From Legionella quateirensis (GTDB lineage: Bacteria > Pseudomonadota > Gammaproteobacteria > Legionellales > Legionellaceae): 64,000 nt of DNA. The DNA lies in assembly GCF_001467955.1 (NCBI RefSeq), contig NZ_LNYR01000012.1:634411-698410 (forward strand), given 5' to 3'. The position numbers were made by a program, and so were the translations under genes. Below are positions 9,595 through 19,877 of the stretch, one piece after another (the first letter of the stretch is position 1; each line of letters opens with the position of its first letter). Under the pieces are notes generated by a model, which did no database searches, was not told where the DNA came from, and saw nothing but the letters and a program-made list of their open reading frames with translations.

Positions 9595-10476
9595 ATGTGA
9601 TCTGATCAGGTGAGAAATCTGTTCTCCAATTGCCTGAAGGCATTTGATTTTTGGAGTTCCGTTCCTCCAAAATAAAGCCAATGTTCGAGATGGTGCTGGT
9701 GATTCAAAAGGAATGTACTTCAATCGCCGTGAAGGATCTACAGTTACAGCCAGTGCTGGTAACAAAGTCACGCCAATTCCTGACTGCACCATTAATCGAA
9801 GGGTCTCAAGACTTGTAGCCGTAAAATCTGCTACTTCATGAGTCTTGGCCATTTGGCAAACTGCCATAGCCTGATCACGCAGACAATGGCCTTCTTCAAG
9901 TAACATAATGGGTTGATTGACTAATTGATCAACTGATAGTGAACTGGACTGAGCCAATACATTAGACTCATCACAGACGAAATAAAACGCTTCTTCAAAT
10001 AAAGTGTAACTGGTAAAATTCCCGACAATTGGTTGCGCCATTAGTGCAACATCGATTTCACCATGCTCTAATTTATCAATTAAACGCCGTGTCTGATCTT
10101 CTATCAACCAGACTTTTAAATCAGGAAAATGAACTTTGATAGCCGGCATAACCAGAGGTAAAAGATAAGGTGCGACTGTAGGTATCACCCCCAGGCGTAA
10201 ATTACCGGCAAAGGGATCATGCGAATGGCGAGCGACATCTTTCATCTCATCAATCAACATAAGTATCTTTTTTACCCTGGACAACAATACATCGCCCTGA
10301 TCCGTTAACAACACCTGCTTATTGGTGCGCTCAAACAATGTTACACCAAGAGTTTCCTCCAATTTTTTAATTTGCATACTTAAAGTAGGTTGACTGACGA
10401 AGCACTTTTTTGCTGCATCACCAAAATGCTTCACTTCTGCTAAAACAACAAAATAATGCAAATCTCTTAAATTCAT
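9586..10476 (-). CDS. oxyR: LysR-family hydrogen-peroxide sensor OxyR
   Basis: Transcription factor of 296 residues. The N-terminal winged helix-turn-helix (MNLRDLHYFVVLAEVKHFGDAA..., SQPTLSMQIKKLE) is followed by the LysR effector domain. The two redox cysteines in the GHCLRDQAMAVC segment fall at residues 198 and 207, against 199 and 208 in E. coli OxyR. That supports OxyR over a generic LysR assignment. The start is ATG 10476; an upstream codon at 10518 would add an unrelated 14 residues. No peroxidase or catalase gene is adjacent. A divergently transcribed MFS gene lies beyond a 380-bp gap containing an inverted repeat. Confidence 0.9.
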   Translation of the reverse strand: MNLRDLHYFVVLAEVKHFGDAAKKCFVSQPTLSMQIKKLEETLGVTLFERTNKQVLLTDQGDVLLSRVKKILMLIDEMKDVARHSHDPFAGNLRLGVIPTVAPYLLPLVMPAIKVHFPDLKVWLIEDQTRRLIDKLEHGEIDVALMAQPIVGNFTSYTLFEEAFYFVCDESNVLAQSSSLSVDQLVNQPIMLLEEGHCLRDQAMAVCQMAKTHEVADFTATSLETLRLMVQSGIGVTLLPALAVTVDPSRRLKYIPFESPAPSRTLALFWRNGTPKIKCLQAIGEQISHLIRSHLT

Positions 10477-10557
10477 AGAGCACCGAATTGATAAATAATA
10501 TCTATTATTATAGTACAAATGGCTGGTTATTATCTATTGATAACAGAGCCGTAGCGC

Positions 10558-10671
10558 CGTAGCCTGTATTAGACGAAGTCGTAATACAAGATCAACACCT
10601 TCAACAATTTCCTGCTCTGATATTGGTACAGAAACCACCCTGTATTACGACTTCGTCTAATACAGGCTACG
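10558..10671. repeat. Long inverted repeat (31-bp perfect arms) between oxyR and an MFS gene
   Basis: The arm at 10558-10588 (CGTAGCCTGTATTAGACGAA...) is the exact reverse complement of 10641-10671. A 52-nt non-repeated centre separates them. It lies in a 380-bp gap with no other gene. The shape (about 30-bp arms around a short centre) resembles other palindromic elements in this window, but the sequence is different. Likely a mobile or REP-type intergenic element. Confidence 0.85.
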
Positions 10672-10856
10672 TTTAATGACTACCAATTCAAATAATTATA
10701 GTGCGACGTTTACTCCCCAATGAAATCATTAATTGATCACTTGTTATCTTGATTTTTATAAAAATACAGAGCTAATCTGGACAAAGTTTAAAAAAAATTT
10801 ACAGTATCCAGCTTATCCTATATATTCGCTTTTTTTATCAATACAACTGGTTACTT

Positions 10857-12077
10857 TTGACTATTTCGACTCAACATCAAGCTCCTAGAACCATCATTTG
10901 GTTAGTAGGAGTATTTTTTTTACTGTTTCAATTCTTTCTGCAATTATCCTCTGGAATAATTGTAGGTGCGATTATGCATGAACAAAATCTTTCCGCACTT
11001 ACAGCAGGTTTATTGAGTAGTGCGTTTTATTATGTTTATACCACTTTTCAGATCCCGGTTGGATTACTGTTTGACCGCTATAACACCAGAACGTTGTTAA
11101 CCTTAAATGCAGCATTATGCGCTCTAGGATGTTTTATTTTTGCAGCAGGACACACACTTCCCTATTTATTTTTAGGACGTTTGATTATTGGAGCTGGTTC
11201 TTCCTTTGCCTTCGTTGGTCTCTCACATTTATTACGTCAACACTATCCCCTAAGGCAGTATGCTTTCATGATCGGTCTATCTGAAACCCTGGGCTTTACT
11301 GTAACGGTCTTTGGAATGATAGGAATGGGGGCTTTTATAAGCAGTTTTGGCTGGAGATACTTTATCACCGGGGCTGGTATTTTAGGTCTTCTAATTACCG
11401 GGTTATGTTACAAATTCATTCCCAGCCATAAACCTGGAGCGCAGATAAATCATCATTATCAAAAACAGTTTTTTCTTATTTTAAAGAATAAATTGGCCTG
11501 GATTAACGGTATTTTCGTATGCCTTGAATTTTCTGTAATCACTGTGTTTGGGGCATTATGGGCAGTACCCTTCTTACAATTAAAACTGGATTGCAGCATC
11601 AAGACCGCCAGCATACTCACATCGATGATACTTTTAGGAGCGGGCTTAAGTTGCCCTGTTTTTGGTCAGCTATCCGTATATTTTGTTAAACGCAAGCCAC
11701 TCATCCATGCGTCTTGTTTATCCACAGCAACGTTGCTTCTCCTGACGCTGTTCCTGCCAACTCACAACATCGCATTAATAGGAGTCCTGCTGTTTACTAT
11801 AGGTCTCTGTTGTGGAGCGTACATGCTTGCCTATTCGATTGCAAATGAGTTAGCACCAGCAGAATCGCTGTCAACCTGTACTGGATTTACGAATACTCTG
11901 GCCATGCTCTCCGCCCCACTGTTACAACCACTTATAGGGTATTTAATGGACGCGTTCAGCAACAAGCCAGGTATCTATACTCTCGGCGACTACCAACAGG
12001 CCTTGTTGATCATTCCTGCTGCATTAATCCTGGCAAGCGTACTGGCCCAGTATCTGCCAGAAAAACCTATGCCGTAG
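10857..12077 (+). CDS. Major facilitator superfamily transporter
   Basis: Integral inner-membrane protein of 406 residues with about 12 hydrophobic segments. The MFS motif A-like loop between helices 2 and 3 reads PVGLLFDRYNTRTLL. GRLIIGAGSSFAFVGLSHLLRQHY follows, typical of helices 4-5. The apparent start is TTG at 10857; no ATG in frame precedes the first membrane segment, and the Shine-Dalgarno sequence is weak, so the start is uncertain. The 3' end overlaps by 11 bp the 3' end of a convergent secreted-protein gene. Legionella and Francisella use related carriers for amino acids and nucleosides in the phagosome, but substrate cannot be read from sequence. Confidence 0.85.
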   Translation: MTISTQHQAPRTIIWLVGVFFLLFQFFLQLSSGIIVGAIMHEQNLSALTAGLLSSAFYYVYTTFQIPVGLLFDRYNTRTLLTLNAALCALGCFIFAAGHTLPYLFLGRLIIGAGSSFAFVGLSHLLRQHYPLRQYAFMIGLSETLGFTVTVFGMIGMGAFISSFGWRYFITGAGILGLLITGLCYKFIPSHKPGAQINHHYQKQFFLILKNKLAWINGIFVCLEFSVITVFGALWAVPFLQLKLDCSIKTASILTSMILLGAGLSCPVFGQLSVYFVKRKPLIHASCLSTATLLLLTLFLPTHNIALIGVLLFTIGLCCGAYMLAYSIANELAPAESLSTCTGFTNTLAMLSAPLLQPLIGYLMDAFSNKPGIYTLGDYQQALLIIPAALILASVLAQYLPEKPMP

Positions 12078-13035
12078 ATGATACTGCAGTAACTGCTGCT
12101 TCCTTAACCTGAGTAAAAGATTGTTCATTAATAAAACAAAATCCTTTAGGATTATCTTTAGAAAAACCAGCTACCGATAAAGAGGGCTTCAATACAGTAT
12201 TTTCTTCAGTATTTAATGTATTTAATACTCTTAAACTGATTTTAGGAAACCCTAAACTCAGCAAACATTGATTCGGATCGATTGATTTAATGGAAATAAA
12301 TTGTGACATTTTAACCTTATTACCTGCTGGGTCACGCCATCCAGCAACTGCAGCACCGGTAGCATCCGCTTCCTTGAGATTGGCTGAATAAAATCCATTA
12401 TCATCACTCAATCTACAAAAGGTAGTGCTGATGTCATGAGAAGAAGTTTGATCCTTACTAAACCATACCTTGCCAAACCAGGCATTATTACCCGTAACAA
12501 ACTGCTCTTTAGTTTCAGTTCCGGTTTGTATATGCCCGTTTAATCGACTGGTTTGTAATGCCTGTAACTCGACACCAGGGCGTAAAATTAATGTTTCTTT
12601 GGCTTCATTAGCCTGTTTTAACATATCTACTTTAAAATTAAACCCTTTATCTTCTTCAGCCTTCACGCCAAATATCCAACTGTCATTAATTGGATTATAG
12701 CGAATAAAGGAACGTCCGACCTGCCAGTTCAATTGGGTTGAATTTTCAATTTTCTCATTGCCTTCATAAAAAAGTACTAATTTATTTGTCTGGCCGTCAA
12801 TTAATGCTGTTTTTGTATGAAAATCAGTACCTTGTCTTTGAATCTGAAAAAAATAACCATAGCGATCGCCGCTTTCATTGGTCACCATACCTGAAAAAGT
12901 CCAACTGCCTACCAGAGGTTCTACTGGTTGCAGAATTTCACTTACGTCTTCTGCTTCAGTATCAGCGGCAATCACTGTATTGCTGATCAACATAATAAAG
13001 GAAAATAAAACAATCCAAATTCGTACTGGTATCAT
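12067..13035 (-). CDS. Uncharacterised secreted protein of the msbA-lpxK operon
   Basis: A 322-residue protein I do not recognise. The N-terminus is a signal peptide (MIPVRIWIVLFSFIMLISNTVIAAD). The mature part opens with PLVGSWTFSGMVTNESGDRYGYFF, then strand-rich sequence with many aromatic and acidic residues. This pattern is compatible with a lipocalin-like beta fold such as the AttH/CrtC group, but no catalytic motif is visible. No lipobox cysteine follows the signal, so it is probably soluble in the periplasm or exported. The ATG begins one base after the lpxK stop, so it should be translated from the msbA-lpxK mRNA. That placement suggests an envelope or lipid-A-related job (inference). 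Confidence 0.8.
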   Translation of the reverse strand: MIPVRIWIVLFSFIMLISNTVIAADTEAEDVSEILQPVEPLVGSWTFSGMVTNESGDRYGYFFQIQRQGTDFHTKTALIDGQTNKLVLFYEGNEKIENSTQLNWQVGRSFIRYNPINDSWIFGVKAEEDKGFNFKVDMLKQANEAKETLILRPGVELQALQTSRLNGHIQTGTETKEQFVTGNNAWFGKVWFSKDQTSSHDISTTFCRLSDDNGFYSANLKEADATGAAVAGWRDPAGNKVKMSQFISIKSIDPNQCLLSLGFPKISLRVLNTLNTEENTVLKPSLSVAGFSKDNPKGFCFINEQSFTQVKEAAVTAVSSTA

Positions 13036-13036
13036 A

Positions 13037-14011
13037 TTAACAATAACCTTTTAATAGTTTGTGCGTCCATAATGCGTCCCAAAAGGCCTCATTCAATGTT
13101 GCTTCAACTGGTAAATAGTACATCTTGTCAGAAATAAAGAAACGACATTTCACGGCATCCTTTTCCGTCATAATAATAAGAGATTCTGGATGATTAAAAT
13201 CATGGGACTCAAATCGATAATGATCAGGATAAGAATAAGTTTTAAATTCTATCCCTAAATGAGTTAAAGTGGAATAAAAACGTTGTGGATTTCCAATCGC
13301 AGCAACCGCAGCTACATCCCTCTTTTTAAAAACTTCATAATCAATTTCCTCCCCTGTAGCCAACTTTATTATTTTTCCAGGGGTTAACTGCATTGTGTAG
13401 GCATTGTCCCAAATACCGTCATTTACAATAATAAAATCCACTTCGCTTAATCGAGCCGCAGATTCCCGTAAAGGACCTGCTGGCAACAATAATCCATTTC
13501 CCAAGCCACGAACTCCATCAATTACCGCAATCTCTATGGCTCGCCCCATCCGATAATGTTGTAAACCATCATCGCTGATAATCAATTGCACCTTACATTT
13601 ATCCAAAAGATATTGAACAGCATCCATCCGATTAGGCGCTATAACAACAGGACAATTTGTCTTGTGTGCAATCATTAATGGTTCATCACCGACCTGCTCT
13701 GCAGAATCGTCCAACTGTACTTCATAAGGTACATGTTTGATTTTCGAGCCATACCCACGACTGACTATTCCAACGTTGATTCCCTTTTGACGCATTCTTC
13801 TAGCCAGGGCAATAACCAGTGGAGTTTTTCCTACTCCACCTACCGACAGATTACCCACTACAATTATTGGAACTGAAGGTTTTATTTGACAAAAGGATTC
13901 AAGATACTTGCGTCTGATCATCGTAATAAGACGGTAACACCAGGATAAAGGGAGTAAAGGCCATCTTAGGGGATGATTCCCATACCACAGCTTTTCGATA
14001 AAAAAAGTCAT
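13037..14011 (-). CDS. lpxK: Tetraacyldisaccharide 4'-kinase
   Basis: Inner-membrane-associated kinase of 324 residues that phosphorylates the 4' position of the lipid A disaccharide precursor. Visible motifs are the P-loop [15 protein letters not shown] near residue 55, [31 protein letters not shown] and LPAGPLRES, then TEKDAVKCR close to the C-terminus. The start is ATG 14011, overlapping the msbA stop by one base (TGATG). The TTG at 14014 is a less likely start. The msbA-lpxK pairing is conserved in gammaproteobacteria. Confidence 0.95.
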   Translation of the reverse strand: MTFFIEKLWYGNHPLRWPLLPLSWCYRLITMIRRKYLESFCQIKPSVPIIVVGNLSVGGVGKTPLVIALARRMRQKGINVGIVSRGYGSKIKHVPYEVQLDDSAEQVGDEPLMIAHKTNCPVVIAPNRMDAVQYLLDKCKVQLIISDDGLQHYRMGRAIEIAVIDGVRGLGNGLLLPAGPLRESAARLSEVDFIIVNDGIWDNAYTMQLTPGKIIKLATGEEIDYEVFKKRDVAAVAAIGNPQRFYSTLTHLGIEFKTYSYPDHYRFESHDFNHPESLIIMTEKDAVKCRFFISDKMYYLPVEATLNEAFWDALWTHKLLKGYC

Positions 14012-15777
14012 CAACTAAGCGCTTCCTCTTGAACCATCCCTAATTGTTGCACTTTATACAGTTGGGCATAATGGCCATTCAAATGAAGTAACTCATGATG
14101 AGAGCCTTGTTCTACCAGGTGCCCATGCTGCATAACAATAATCTTGTTAGCATGTTTAATGGTCGATAATCGATGCGCAATAACCAGCGTTGTTCGATTT
14201 TGCATGACCTGTTCCAATGCTGCCTGTATGTAATGTTCTGATTCGCTATCCAAAGCTGAAGTGGCCTCATCAAGAATCAAAATTGGCGCATCTTTTAAAA
14301 TGGCTCGGGCTATCGCTATTCTTTGCCGTTGGCCGCCAGACAATAAAACTCCATTTTCACCAACGCGAGTATCATAACCATGAGGTAATTTTGAAATAAA
14401 TTCGTCGGCATAGGCTAATTTTGCAGCGTTGATAATTTGTTGGCGACTTACATCACTGCGACCGTACGCTATGTTATTCGCTAAACTATCGTTAAACAGG
14501 GTGACATGTTGGCTTACTAAAGCCATCTGTTCTCTCAGACTTTTTAAACTAAGCTGATTAATTGGGATGCCATCAAGTGTAATGACGCCTTCGGATACTT
14601 CATAAAATCGTGGTAACAAACTGGCGATCGTGGTTTTACCACTACCTGAATGACCAACAAGTGCGACGCAATTTCCTGCCTCAACGGTAAAACTCACATC
14701 ATGCAATACTCTTTGTCCATCCCTATAGGCATAAGAAACCTGTTTAAACTGAATTTCTCCATATGCTTTATGAGCCAGTTCAATACCCTGAGTTGACTCG
14801 ACAGGCAAATCAAGCAGGTTAAATACACTTTCCGCCCCAGCCAATCCTCTTTGAATGGTAGCATTCAGAGTGGTTAAGGTTTTCATTGGTTTAATCAATT
14901 GCAACATAGCAGCAATAATTGCTAAAAAGGAACCTGCGCTGACGGTAATCACCGTTGATAATTGAATGGCAGCCATGATGATCATGGCTATCCCCACAGC
15001 AATAACAAATTGTACTCCAGAGACGTTAACAGCCTTGCTTACAGCAACCTTCATATCATTTAAACGCGAATGTTCCGTCGCGTCATTAAATTTTCCTGCT
15101 TCGTACCCTTCACCCCCGAAAATACGGACGACTCGATATCCCTCAATAGCCTCACTTGCAATTTCAGTGACTTCTCCCATGGTTTTTTGAACTCGATGGC
15201 TGATCCGTCTAACCCGTTTATTGGTGTAATTTACAATTAATCCGACAAAAGGAATGGTTAATAAAAACATCAATGAAAGTTGCCAGCAAATAACCATCAT
15301 GACCGTAAGTAGTCCTATAACCAAACAGGTGTTTTGAACAAAATCAGTTAAAGCATCTGCGCTGACTTGAGCGACCTGCTCTACATCATAAAGAATTTTG
15401 GAAAGCATTTGCCCCGAAGTAGCTTCATCATAAAAATCAGCAGGAAGATGTAAAATATGAGAAAATACTCTTTGTCTCAATACCTTAACGACAGATCGGG
15501 CAACCCAGGTCATACAATAACTGCCCAGTGAGCTGACTATACCCCTCAAAGTAATACCAATTAAAACAATAAGCGGGATCTTTTTGACAAAAGTCATGTC
15601 AATACTGATAAATCCTTTATCCAGAAAAGGTTTGGTCATGTAGGTAAAGGTGGCATCTATACCTGAATAAAGGATATTGGCAAAAATCCCCAGAAGCAGT
15701 ACCGGCCAAAATGGTTTAACGTAAGATAACAGACGCTTGTATAAAAGGCTGGTTTTAACTGGAGTATTATTTTTCAT
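14011..15777 (-). CDS. msbA: Lipid A export ABC transporter MsbA
   Basis: Half-transporter of 588 residues that flips lipid A-core across the inner membrane. Six hydrophobic segments fill the first 330 residues. The ATPase domain carries Walker [11 protein letters not shown], the Q-loop SQHVTLFND, the signature [14 protein letters not shown], Walker [13 protein letters not shown] and the H-loop IAHRLSTI. Length and the [17 protein letters not shown] arrangement are typical of MsbA. It is first in an msbA-lpxK-secreted protein operon. A long inverted repeat lies between it and the upstream signalling genes. Confidence 0.95.
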   Translation of the reverse strand: MKNNTPVKTSLLYKRLLSYVKPFWPVLLLGIFANILYSGIDATFTYMTKPFLDKGFISIDMTFVKKIPLIVLIGITLRGIVSSLGSYCMTWVARSVVKVLRQRVFSHILHLPADFYDEATSGQMLSKILYDVEQVAQVSADALTDFVQNTCLVIGLLTVMMVICWQLSLMFLLTIPFVGLIVNYTNKRVRRISHRVQKTMGEVTEIASEAIEGYRVVRIFGGEGYEAGKFNDATEHSRLNDMKVAVSKAVNVSGVQFVIAVGIAMIIMAAIQLSTVITVSAGSFLAIIAAMLQLIKPMKTLTTLNATIQRGLAGAESVFNLLDLPVESTQGIELAHKAYGEIQFKQVSYAYRDGQRVLHDVSFTVEAGNCVALVGHSGSGKTTIASLLPRFYEVSEGVITLDGIPINQLSLKSLREQMALVSQHVTLFNDSLANNIAYGRSDVSRQQIINAAKLAYADEFISKLPHGYDTRVGENGVLLSGGQRQRIAIARAILKDAPILILDEATSALDSESEHYIQAALEQVMQNRTTLVIAHRLSTIKHANKIIVMQHGHLVEQGSHHELLHLNGHYAQLYKVQQLGMVQEEALS

Positions 15778-15954
15778 TGATTAGAGAGTCAAAGGTTGGC
15801 AAATGGATTAAATTGTACCCCGTATTCTGATTTAGTGCCAACACTCTTAAACTGAGAACAAATCTGCAGGTACAATAGGCACTGAGTACAAAGAAATCTC
15901 CTCATCAATGACAACGCCGGAAATGTATTTACTTGGACCAAAATGATCATATGC

Positions 15955-16041
15955 CCGTCATTGCGAGCAACGCGAAGCAATCCAGAACAGACATCCAATA
16001 AAGATCCTCTCTGGATTGCTTCGCGTTGCTCGCAATGACGG
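15955..16041. repeat. Long inverted repeat (31-bp perfect arms)
   Basis: The arm at 15955-15985 (CCGTCATTGCGAGCAACGCG...) is the exact reverse complement of 16011-16041, with a 25-nt centre. It sits between the end of the GGDEF-EAL gene and the start of msbA, in about 310 bp without a convincing gene. The sequence resembles widespread GTCATTGCGAG-type intergenic repeats of gammaproteobacteria. Confidence 0.88.
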
Positions 16042-16088
16042 AAGTTTATACTGAAGAGTGGATAGACAAGGTCATTATCCAGACAGTT

Positions 16089-18314
16089 CTACTTTAAAAA
16101 TTTTTCAAGTGCCTTGGCTGATATTGGTTTACTGAATAAATAACCCTGTACTTCATCACAATTTTTCTTTTTCAAATAGTTCATTTGATTGGATGTTTCC
16201 ACACCCTCAGCAAGCACTTTAAAATTAAAACTGCGAGCCATGGCAATTATTGCTTCAATAATCACCTCATCACTTCGCGAACAAGTAATGTTTTTGATAT
16301 AGGATTGATCGATTTTTAATCGGTCTATATTTAAATGTTTAAGGTAGTTTAAACTGGAATTTCCTGTTCCAAAATCATCAAGGACAATTTTGAGACCTAT
16401 ATCCTTTAGTTTATTAATCATTTGGAATATATCCAAATTAGTAATAACTACATTCTCGGTGATTTCCAACTCCAAATACTGTGGGTCAATCTGATATTTG
16501 TTTAGTATCTCTGTAATTACCGTATCAAAATTAACTTGTTTTAATTGTTGGGTTGCGACATTAACGGCTATTCTAGCCCAAGGTAATCCTTTATCGTGCC
16601 ATCTTTTTATCTGCTGACAAACCTGGTCAATTACCCATTCGCCTATAGGTACTATTAACCCACAAACTTCAGCAGTAGGAATAAAGTCGATAGGCAGCAA
16701 TAAGCCTTTTTGAGGATGCTGCCAACGGATTAAAGCCTCGGCAGATAATAAACTTCTCTTTTCCATATCAAATTGAGGTTGATAAAAAACTCTAAACTCA
16801 TTGTTAACAAGTGCCTGACGAAGTTCCGTCTCAAGTTTTAAAGTTTTCTCTGCATGATCATTCAATTGTTCATTATAGAATTGAAATTGATTACCACCTC
16901 GTTCTTTTGCCTGGTACATTGCCAAATCGGCCTTCTTTATTAAATCATTTACCGTAGAACCGTCTTTAGGATAAAGACTAATGCCAATTGTGGTTGTAAT
17001 AATCACATCACGTTTAGCAAGCCTGAATGGTTCTTTAAGAGAATGTATGATTTTATCAACAACGGTAATGACACTCTCATCTGATGAAAAATCACGAACT
17101 ATCATAACAAACTCATCACCACCAATGCGCGCGATGGTATCTTCTTTCCGCAAAAGATGTTCCCATCGCATAGCTACCATTTTTAACAAATTATCGCCAG
17201 CCTCATGCGACAGACTATCATTGATTAATTTAAATCGGTCCAAATCAAAAAACAGGACTGCAAAACATTTTGAATTACGTTGTGAATACTCAATTAAATG
17301 TTGAATCCGATCTGTTAACAATGAGCGATTAGGTAATCCAGTTAACATATCATGGGACGCTTGATATTCCAGTTTTTTCTCCAGATTTGCCCGCTCAGTA
17401 ATGTCTCGAAAACTCCATACTCGCCCAATAGTAATATTATTCAATCGATGAGGTTGTGAATAACACTCCATGATTGTGTCATTTTTCAAATGCACTACAT
17501 TTCTACTCACCTCATCAATCGCCTTCTCTAGATGATTAATTTGGCTCAGATAATTATTGGCTTTTTGAACTTGATTGAGCATATAGTCCCTGACCAGCTC
17601 ACCGTTTTTGGTGTCCAGCATGGATTGAGGGATGTTCCAAACCTGTTGAAATTTGGAATTATAATCAATGATTTTGCGATTTAAATCGACTACCAGGATT
17701 CCATCTGCAGACGATTCAATGGTCGAACGCAACAGAGACAATGATTGCTGCAACGATTCAGTTCGTTGCTCTATGGTGTTTTGTAACATTTCAGTGTTTC
17801 TTTTAGCAGCTTGTGCCAGCGTCCATTTCCTGGATAAGGCGCAGGCAAGCTGTCGCACTGAAACTAAATCAAAAGGTTTTTTTAAAATTAAATAGTTATC
17901 ACCAATTCCCAGCTCTTTAACAGTTTCTTCCCAGGTATAATCAGAATAAGCGGTACATATGACTACTTGAATATCCGGATCAACTTTCCACATGTGTTTG
18001 ATGGTTTCAATACCATCCCAACCCGGAGGCATCTGAATATCAACAAATGCTAATGAATAATGAAGACCTTCCAGAAGCGATTTTTTTATTTTTTCTACGC
18101 CTTCTTTTCCTTGATAGGCCGTTTCAAAAATAAATTTAGGCAAAGAATTAAACAATTCAGAATCGACTACCCCAGGTAAGTCATCATCAAATAACTGTTT
18201 ATCCAAATCACTGACTTCTTCAACACGAGTTGTAGAAGTTAAGACTTTAATAAAATCCTGATGAATCGCTGGATTATCATCAATAATCATAATATGAAGT
18301 TCTACATCACTCAT
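16089..18314 (-). CDS. Response regulator with PAS, GGDEF and EAL domains (c-di-GMP turnover)
   Basis: A 741-residue cytoplasmic protein. A receiver domain comes first, with acidic pair IIDDNPAIH, phosphoacceptor Asp in AFVDIQMPP, and LKKPF. A coiled linker and a PAS domain follow (ADGILVVDLNRKIIDYN). Next is a diguanylate cyclase domain with intact RIGGDEF and an RKED inhibitory I-site five residues upstream. Last is an EAL phosphodiesterase domain retaining EALIRW, LEITEN, LDDFGTG and AEGVET. By motif both output domains could be active, so net direction cannot be predicted. It overlaps the upstream histidine kinase by 8 bp and is its obvious partner. Confidence 0.93.
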   Translation of the reverse strand: MSDVELHIMIIDDNPAIHQDFIKVLTSTTRVEEVSDLDKQLFDDDLPGVVDSELFNSLPKFIFETAYQGKEGVEKIKKSLLEGLHYSLAFVDIQMPPGWDGIETIKHMWKVDPDIQVVICTAYSDYTWEETVKELGIGDNYLILKKPFDLVSVRQLACALSRKWTLAQAAKRNTEMLQNTIEQRTESLQQSLSLLRSTIESSADGILVVDLNRKIIDYNSKFQQVWNIPQSMLDTKNGELVRDYMLNQVQKANNYLSQINHLEKAIDEVSRNVVHLKNDTIMECYSQPHRLNNITIGRVWSFRDITERANLEKKLEYQASHDMLTGLPNRSLLTDRIQHLIEYSQRNSKCFAVLFFDLDRFKLINDSLSHEAGDNLLKMVAMRWEHLLRKEDTIARIGGDEFVMIVRDFSSDESVITVVDKIIHSLKEPFRLAKRDVIITTTIGISLYPKDGSTVNDLIKKADLAMYQAKERGGNQFQFYNEQLNDHAEKTLKLETELRQALVNNEFRVFYQPQFDMEKRSLLSAEALIRWQHPQKGLLLPIDFIPTAEVCGLIVPIGEWVIDQVCQQIKRWHDKGLPWARIAVNVATQQLKQVNFDTVITEILNKYQIDPQYLELEITENVVITNLDIFQMINKLKDIGLKIVLDDFGTGNSSLNYLKHLNIDRLKIDQSYIKNITCSRSDEVIIEAIIAMARSFNFKVLAEGVETSNQMNYLKKKNCDEVQGYLFSKPISAKALEKFLK

Positions 18315-19737
18315 TAGAACCTCCTTTATACCCGCGACAGCTTGTTATTGTAGGTAACGATAAAATAAATTGAGCGCCCTCACCCTCTCCCGAGCTTTCA
18401 GCTAAAAGCGATCCGCCCATTTCTTTAGCGGATAGTGCCGCACTATGCAATCCAAAACCATGTCCATTGATTTTAGTGGTAAACCCAAAAGAAAAAATAC
18501 GATCTAAATTATCGGGATTAATACCTACTCCATTATCCTTTATTGATAACTGAACAAATTCAGCATCGATTTTTTTAATCGTAATCACAATTTCTTTAGC
18601 ATGGGTTGATGTGCTATGTAGTAGCGCATCGCGTGCATTTTGGATAATATTCACCACTATTTGTAATAATTTAGACTTATCGGTATCAATTAAAGGACAC
18701 TCCTCGAATTCTTTTACAATTTCTATTGATTCAGTCATTGGTGTATTCATAGACATATTTAATGCAATATCAATTATCTCTGGTAAATAAACCTTCTCTA
18801 TTAAACTGGATGTACCACTTACAGATTTTTGCATGTCAACAATCTGAGAGATATGTCTCAGATCATTAATAAGATTGTCCACTTCTAATTGATTTTTTTT
18901 ATAATCTTCTAAAATAAGTTTGGAAAGCGATACAAGGTATTGGGGAATTAATTTTCCTTTTTCGTCATTGACCAAATAGGCAACCAAATCATTCTCATGT
19001 TGAAGAAGCATTTCCAATACTTTTAATAACTTTTGTTTGTATTGTTGATTCAATCGGTTTTTTATTAAAGTGATGGACACATTGGAACTGTTTAATATAT
19101 TACCAATGTTATGCAGTATAATTGCCGCCACTTCGGCCATTCCGGCTCGGCGAGCAGTTGATGAAATCTGGTTATTCAACTCCTGAATTTTTTCCTCGGC
19201 GATCTTATCGTTATGGATATCCATAACAATACCTTCAAGCTGTTTTTCACCTTCACGACAACGGCCTGCGATCTTATACCATCGATATTCACCATCAGGA
19301 TTTCGTACCCTGACATCGCATTCATAATCTATTCGATCACTTAATGCTGTCTCGATCTTGTTAACCAGCTCATAACGATCTTTTTTATGCACCAACTCGA
19401 TGAATTCATTATAAGTCGGCGCTTTATCCAGAGGGTTGAGATTAAATAAGAAAAACAACTCTTTAGACCAAATCACATGATCCGCGATGCCATCATAGGT
19501 CCAGTAGCCGAGCTTCGCTATGTTTTGAGCATTTTCAAGCTTCATATTCAGGCTCATCATCTCTCGAGATGAAATTTCCATTGAACGCTCATGCATATAC
19601 CGTTCCTGGTCTGCTTCATTGTAGGAGTTATTAATCCGTTTAAGGAAGGCAAGCCATTGCTCATCCGTTTCAGGTTTTTTATCAACCGAAACAGATACTT
19701 TTTCAAGTTGTCTTAATAATAGTTTATGAAATTCCAT
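18307..19737 (-). CDS. PAS-domain sensor histidine kinase, partner of the GGDEF-EAL regulator
   Basis: A soluble histidine kinase of 476 residues with no membrane segment. A PAS/PAC sensor occupies roughly residues 75-185 (LGYWTYDGIADHVIWS ... NPDGEYRWYKIAGR). The likely phospho-His is H209 in AAIILHNIGNILNS, an H-box with HNxGN rather than the common HExRTPL. The ATPase domain has the N-box NIIQNARDAL, G1 DNGVGI and G2 NGHGFGLH. The start is ATG 19737; a GTG two codons upstream is possible. It overlaps the downstream regulator by 8 bp. A FIST-domain gene lies 140 bp upstream on the same strand, which suggests a FIST-kinase-regulator relay. Confidence 0.88.
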   Translation of the reverse strand: MEFHKLLLRQLEKVSVSVDKKPETDEQWLAFLKRINNSYNEADQERYMHERSMEISSREMMSLNMKLENAQNIAKLGYWTYDGIADHVIWSKELFFLFNLNPLDKAPTYNEFIELVHKKDRYELVNKIETALSDRIDYECDVRVRNPDGEYRWYKIAGRCREGEKQLEGIVMDIHNDKIAEEKIQELNNQISSTARRAGMAEVAAIILHNIGNILNSSNVSITLIKNRLNQQYKQKLLKVLEMLLQHENDLVAYLVNDEKGKLIPQYLVSLSKLILEDYKKNQLEVDNLINDLRHISQIVDMQKSVSGTSSLIEKVYLPEIIDIALNMSMNTPMTESIEIVKEFEECPLIDTDKSKLLQIVVNIIQNARDALLHSTSTHAKEIVITIKKIDAEFVQLSIKDNGVGINPDNLDRIFSFGFTTKINGHGFGLHSAALSAKEMGGSLLAESSGEGEGAQFILSLPTITSCRGYKGGSNE

Positions 19738-19877
19738 ATACACCCATATTTTTGAACCAGTTCAAAACATCATGTTCCTGGTGTTCTGTTCGCAATTGAT
19801 TAAATAATTCCTGAGATCCCAAGATCCAGAGAACTTCAGGTCTGCAAGAACAAGCCCCTGCACATAGAGATTAGCTC

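Noticed and set aside
15789-15998. 69-codon minus-strand frame overlapping the inverted repeat near 16 kb
   Set aside because: Its first part is the repeat arm, the remainder shows no recognisable protein features, and no convincing ribosome site precedes it.
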